Below, in pieces: positions 60,781 through 64,000 of a stretch of DNA of 64,000 nt. The notes under the pieces were generated by a model. It was not told the DNA's origin, ran no database searches, and saw only the letters and a program-made list of their open reading frames with translations. The translations under genes were made by a program, and so were the position numbers. This stretch comes from Streptomyces violaceusniger (lineage in GTDB: Bacteria; Actinomycetota; Actinomycetes; Streptomycetales; Streptomycetaceae), in the NCBI GenBank assembly GCA_005405945.1, contig BJHW01000001.1, positions 8,556,001-8,620,000 of the forward strand. Direction: 5' to 3'. Each line of letters starts with the position of its first letter. Position 1 is the first letter of the stretch.

Positions 60781-62606
60781 TCAGGAGTGGTACAGCGCCT
60801 CGACCTCGACGGCGTACGCCTGTTCGATGGCCTTTCGCTTCAATTTCAGCGACGGCGTCAGCAGACCATGCTCCTCGGAGAACTGCGCGGCAAGTATCCG
60901 GAAGGTACGAATCGACTCCGCCTGGGAAACGGTGGTGTTCGCCGCGACCACCGCACGCCGGATCTCGGTCTCCAGATCGGGGTCCCGGACCAGTTCGCCC
61001 GGCGGCAGCTCCGGCTTGCCGCGCATCGTCAGCCAGTGCGCGACCGCCTCCGAGTCGAGGGTGACCAGCGCCGCGACATACGGGCGGTCGTTGCCCACCA
61101 CGATGCACTGGGCCACCAGCGGATGCGCCCGTACCCGCTCCTCCAGGCCCGCCGGGGAGACCGACTTGCCGCTGGAGGTCACCAGGATCTCCTTCTTCCG
61201 CCCGGTGATGGTGAGATAGCCGTCGTCGTCCAGCGTGCCCAGATCGCCGGTGGCCAGCCAGCCGTCGCGCAGCACCGCGTCGGTCGCCTTGGGATCGCCG
61301 AGGTAGCCCTCGAAGACCTGGCCGCCGCGCACCCACACTTCCCCGTCGTCGGCGAGGTGGACCGTGGTGCCGGGAATCGGCACGCCGACCGTGCCGAAGC
61401 GGGTCTGCTCGGGCGGATTGGCGGTGGCGGCGGCGGTGGACTCGGTGAGGCCGTAGCCCTCGTAGATGACGACGCCCGCGCCAGCGAAGAACAGGCCGAG
61501 CCGCCGCTCCATGCCCGAACCGCCCGACATCGCGTGCCGCACCCGGCCGCCCATCGCGGCGCGCACCTTGCCGTAGACGGCCTTCTCGAAGAACTGGTGC
61601 TGCATCCGCAGCCCGGCACCCGGACCCGGCCCGGTGCCGAACGCCTTGGCCTCCTGCGCCTCCGCGTACCGCACCGCCACGTCCACGGCCTTCTCGAACA
61701 CCCCCAGCTTGCCCTCCGCCTCGGCCTTGCGGCGGGCCGCCGCGAACACCTTCTCGAAGATGTACGGCACCGCGAGGATGAAGGTCGGCCGGAAGGTCTT
61801 CAGATCGGGCAGCAGCGCGGCGGCCGAGAGTTTGGGCTGGTGCCCGAGCTTGACCTTGCCGCGGATGGCGGCGACCTCCACCATCCGGCCGAAGACATGG
61901 GCGAGCGGGAGGAAGAGCAGGGTGGCGGCCTCGTCGCCGCGCTTGGAGTGGAAGGCCTCCTCGTACCGCTCGACGATGTTGTCGCATTCCGCCATCAGAT
62001 TGGCGTGGGTGATCACACAGCCCTTGGGGCGGCCGGTGGTGCCCGAGGTGTAGATGATGGTTGCGGGCTGATCGGGGGTCACGGCCAGCCGGTGCCGTTC
62101 CACCAGATCGTCCTCGACGGACTCCCCGGCCGCCAGCAGCTCGTCCAGCGCCCCCGCGTCCAGCTGCCACAGCTGCCTCAGATGCGGCAGCCGGCCGACC
62201 ACCGAGCCGACCGTCATCGCGTGGTCCTCGTGCTCCACGACACAGGCGGAGACCCCCGCGTCATGCAGCATCCAGCAGACCTGCTCGGCGGAGGAGGTGG
62301 GGTACAGCGGAACGCTCTGGGCGCCGATGCTCCACAGCGCGAAGTCGAAGAGCGTCCACTCATAGCGGGTGGGACACATGATGGCGACGCGGTCGCCGAA
62401 TCGGACCCCACGGGCCAGCAGGCCCTTGGCGAGCGCCGTCACCTCGTCCCGGAACTGGCCCGCGGTCACGTCCCGCCAGCCACCGTCCGCCGTCTTGCGC
62501 GCCAGTGCAACCCGGAGGGGGTCGGAGTCCGCATGGTCGAAGACGGCATCCGCCAGTCCTCCGGCCTGAGGCGGCGTCGCCAACGGGGGACGGTGAACTC
62601 GCGCAA
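60781..62606 (-). CDS. Long-chain acyl-CoA ligase (FadD15-like, frameshifted near start)
   Basis: About 608 aa ANL-superfamily adenylating enzyme. P-loop 'TIIYTSGTTGRPKGCVITHA', 'LLFLPLAHVFGRMVEVAAIR', 'VIYEGYGLTESTAAATANPP', 'GWLATGDLGTLDDDGYLTIT' and 'GRKKEILVTSSGKSVSPAGL' are the family A3-A8 motifs. It activates long-chain fatty acids to acyl-CoA. The N-terminus reads LREFTVPPLATPPQAGGLA after restoring one C at ~62586. TTG at 62606 is chosen with aaggag 6-8 nt upstream. First gene of an apparent operon with the unknown and EAD1-CHAT genes. Confidence 0.88.
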
Positions 62607-62791
62607 TACCTGCTCCTTGAAGCCGCTGGGCACAGCGCCGCGACCGTACCCGATCCGGCCCCGATGCGGGAGAGGTGTTTTGTGCCCGGAACGTACGGAA
62701 TGCCGGGCGGACAGTGAGGTGAAAGGGCATCAATCGGGCATTGGCGAGGGCGGATTGCGTGGAGTCTGGCCCTATGCGCCGCGTGTGTGGC

Positions 62792-63685
62792 TTATATGTA
62801 ACGGCCTTCTGCACGAAATCTCTCCGATCGTGGCACCGGGCCCGCCAGGATCGCGGCGGCGAGTCGCTCCGCGGCGGCGTGCGGGGCGCCCTCGTGCCGA
62901 TGCTTTCCGTACAGCAGCACGAAATCCACCGGGCCGAGGTCCGGCAGCCCCGCCCGTTCGGGGACCGGCGCCAGGCCCGGCGGAATCAGACCATGGGTGT
63001 GGGCCATCACCCCGAGCCCGGCGCGGGCCGCCGCGACCAGGCCGTTGAGACTGCCACTGGTGCATACGATCCGCCATGACCTGCCGTGTCGCTCCAGCAC
63101 ATCCAGCGCGCGGGCCCGGGTGAGCCCGGGCGGCGGGAAGACGATCAGGGGGAGCGGGCGGTCCGGATCCAGCCGCAGCCGCTCGGCGCCGATCCACACC
63201 AGCCGGTCCCGCCACACCAGCTGCCCGCCCGGCCGGTCCTCGGACCGCTTGGCCAGCACCAGATCCAGCTTGCCCGCCTCCAGCCGCTCGTGCAGCGTGC
63301 CCGAGAGCTCGACGGTGAGCTCCAGGTCCACCTCGGGGTGGTCGCGGCGGAACCCCTCCAGGATCTCCGGCAGCCGCGTCACCACGAAGTCCTCCGAGGC
63401 GCCGAAGCGCAGCCGGCCGCGCAGCCGGGTGCCCCGGAACCAGCTCGCCGCCCGCTCGTTCGCCTCCAGGATGGAGCGGGCGAACCCCAGCATCGCCTCG
63501 CCGTCCTCGGTCAGCTCCACCCCGTGGGTGTCGCGGGCGAACAGCTGCCGCCCCACGGCCGCCTCCAGCTTGCGCACCTGCTGGCTCACGGTGGACTGGC
63601 GCACCCCGAGGCGGTCGGCGGCCTGGGTGAAGCTGAGGGTCTGGGACACCGCGAGGAACGTCCGGAGCTGGGCGGGGTCGTACAT
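62792..63685 (-). CDS. LysR-family regulator
   Basis: A ~297-aa LTTR. Helix-turn-helix is 'SQTLSFTQAADRLGVRQSTV' with 'SQQVRKLEAAVGRQLFARD'; the effector domain includes 'GRLRFGASEDFVVTRLPEIL' and 'RIVCTSGSLNGLVAAARAGL'. It is divergent from the SBF symporter at the right edge, the usual LysR arrangement, and probably controls it. ATG at 63685 (MYDPAQL) is used; GTG at 63694 would add three residues. Confidence 0.9.
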   Translation of the reverse strand: MYDPAQLRTFLAVSQTLSFTQAADRLGVRQSTVSQQVRKLEAAVGRQLFARDTHGVELTEDGEAMLGFARSILEANERAASWFRGTRLRGRLRFGASEDFVVTRLPEILEGFRRDHPEVDLELTVELSGTLHERLEAGKLDLVLAKRSEDRPGGQLVWRDRLVWIGAERLRLDPDRPLPLIVFPPPGLTRARALDVLERHGRSWRIVCTSGSLNGLVAAARAGLGVMAHTHGLIPPGLAPVPERAGLPDLGPVDFVLLYGKHRHEGAPHAAAERLAAAILAGPVPRSERFRAEGRYI

Positions 63686-63804
63686 GGCGGCCACTGTACG
63701 CCCGGGTCATCACGCAAGGCGATGGCAGTCAGAGCGGTATGCGGGATTCCCGATGGCCTTGATCGGGAGCACTATGGAACGGGCCCCGTCCGTGTCCACG
63801 CCAG

Positions 63805-63892
63805 GCCGGAAATGAGCGAGAAGCCAGGCCGGCAAGAGTGAGAAGTCCGGTCAGAAAGACCGAGAAGCCAGGCCGGAAAGAGCGAGAAAGAG
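63805..63892 (+). repeat. 22-23-bp tandem repeat, four units, in LysR/symporter gap
   Basis: Four degenerate units of gccggaaagagcgagaagccag between the divergent LysR and symporter starts. The last unit runs to 6 bp before the symporter ATG and supplies its RBS (gagaaagaga). Could be tandem LysR operators. Confidence 0.8.
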
Positions 63893-63897
63893 AACGA

Positions 63898-64000
63898 ATG
63901 CCGCACCGCCCGCACGTCCGCAAGATCGCCCTTCCCGCCCTTCCCTCCTGGCTCCCCCTGGACGGTTTCATCCTCGGACTCATCGGCACCGTGGCGCTCG
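63898..64000 (+). CDS. SBF-like (bile acid:sodium symporter family) transporter, partial
   Basis: Only ~34 residues are in the window: MPHRPHVRKIALPALPSWLP then 'LDGFILGLIGTVAL'. The DxxILxLIGTVAL opening matches the first helix of the YfeH-type SBF symporter encoded at 48.4-49.4 kb (DPYVAALLGTVALAALLP), so this is a second paralogue. It is divergent from LysR, which probably regulates it. The gene continues off the right edge. Confidence 0.7.
   Translation, partial: MPHRPHVRKIALPALPSWLPLDGFILGLIGTVAL

Noticed and set aside
1..64000. Widespread genuine pseudogenes
   Set aside because: All shifts are one-base losses, mostly in G/C runs, with otherwise intact motifs and no in-frame stops; more consistent with sequencing error.

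Overview
High-GC DNA with strong third-position G/C bias, GGAGG-type ribosome binding sites, frequent GTG starts and ATGA/GTGA gene overlaps. It carries a complete type II polyketide spore-pigment (whiE) cluster, DUF397/XRE pairs, ANTAR and PP2C (SpoIIE-type) regulators, a class F sortase and a streptogrisin-type protease. All of this points to a Streptomyces chromosome. No prophage, transposase, tRNA, rRNA or CRISPR array was seen.

Layout. 1-10.5 kb: pyruvate-oxidase-type ThDP enzyme (runs off the left edge), F420-dependent luciferase-like oxidoreductase, a sigma-region-4-only mini protein, PAS/GAF and GAF-ANTAR regulators, hemerythrin, a lysine-free aminotransferase homologue, a metallo-beta-lactamase-fold hydrolase, a secreted beta-helix protein and an O-methyltransferase. 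10.7-12.2 kb: class F sortase and its likely cell-wall substrate. 12.6-19.7 kb: the whiE cluster, with ORFs VII to I on the minus strand and hydroxylase ORFVIII divergent. 20-25 kb: DedA and MBL proteins, a MarR regulator with an EamA exporter, and an M19 dipeptidase. 25-28.2 kb: FAD monooxygenase and alpha/beta hydrolase, divergent from a TetR regulator. 28.2-30.3 kb: three exported proteins behind a DasR-like palindrome. 31.2-37 kb: PP2C phosphatase overlapping a xylose-type sugar ABC transporter. 37.7-43 kb: DUF397/XRE/anti-sigma-like ATPase trio, a 430-bp inverted-repeat element, AAA ATPase, reductase with HxlR regulator, and a short peptide gene coupled to a PCMT-family methyltransferase. 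43-53.7 kb: phosphodiesterase, amino acid permease, PP2C, SBF symporter, secreted protein, PEP-mutase/isocitrate-lyase-family enzyme, MFS carrier, MmyB-type regulator and pterin dehydratase. 53.9-64 kb: photolyase, ECF sigma/anti-sigma pair, streptogrisin-type protease, aldo/keto reductase, a FadD / unknown / EAD1-CHAT protease operon, and LysR divergent from a second SBF symporter.

Two features run through the whole window. First, about 25 otherwise intact genes carry a single-base shift. Every one is in the direction of a lost base, usually in a run of G or C. Undercalled homopolymers in the assembly explain this better than mass gene decay, so these genes are annotated at full length across the shift. 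Second, short tandem repeats of 9-75 bp are unusually common inside linkers and tails of genes, and intergenic gaps carry repeat families bounded by inverted G-run (G-quadruplex-like) ends.

The most interesting candidates for undescribed biology are the EAD1-CHAT protease operon (59.2-62.6 kb), the 44-residue peptide with PCMT methyltransferase (41.7-43.1 kb), the DasR-like controlled exported trio (28.2-30.3 kb), the lysine-free PLP-enzyme homologue (5.3-6.7 kb), and the repeat elements.
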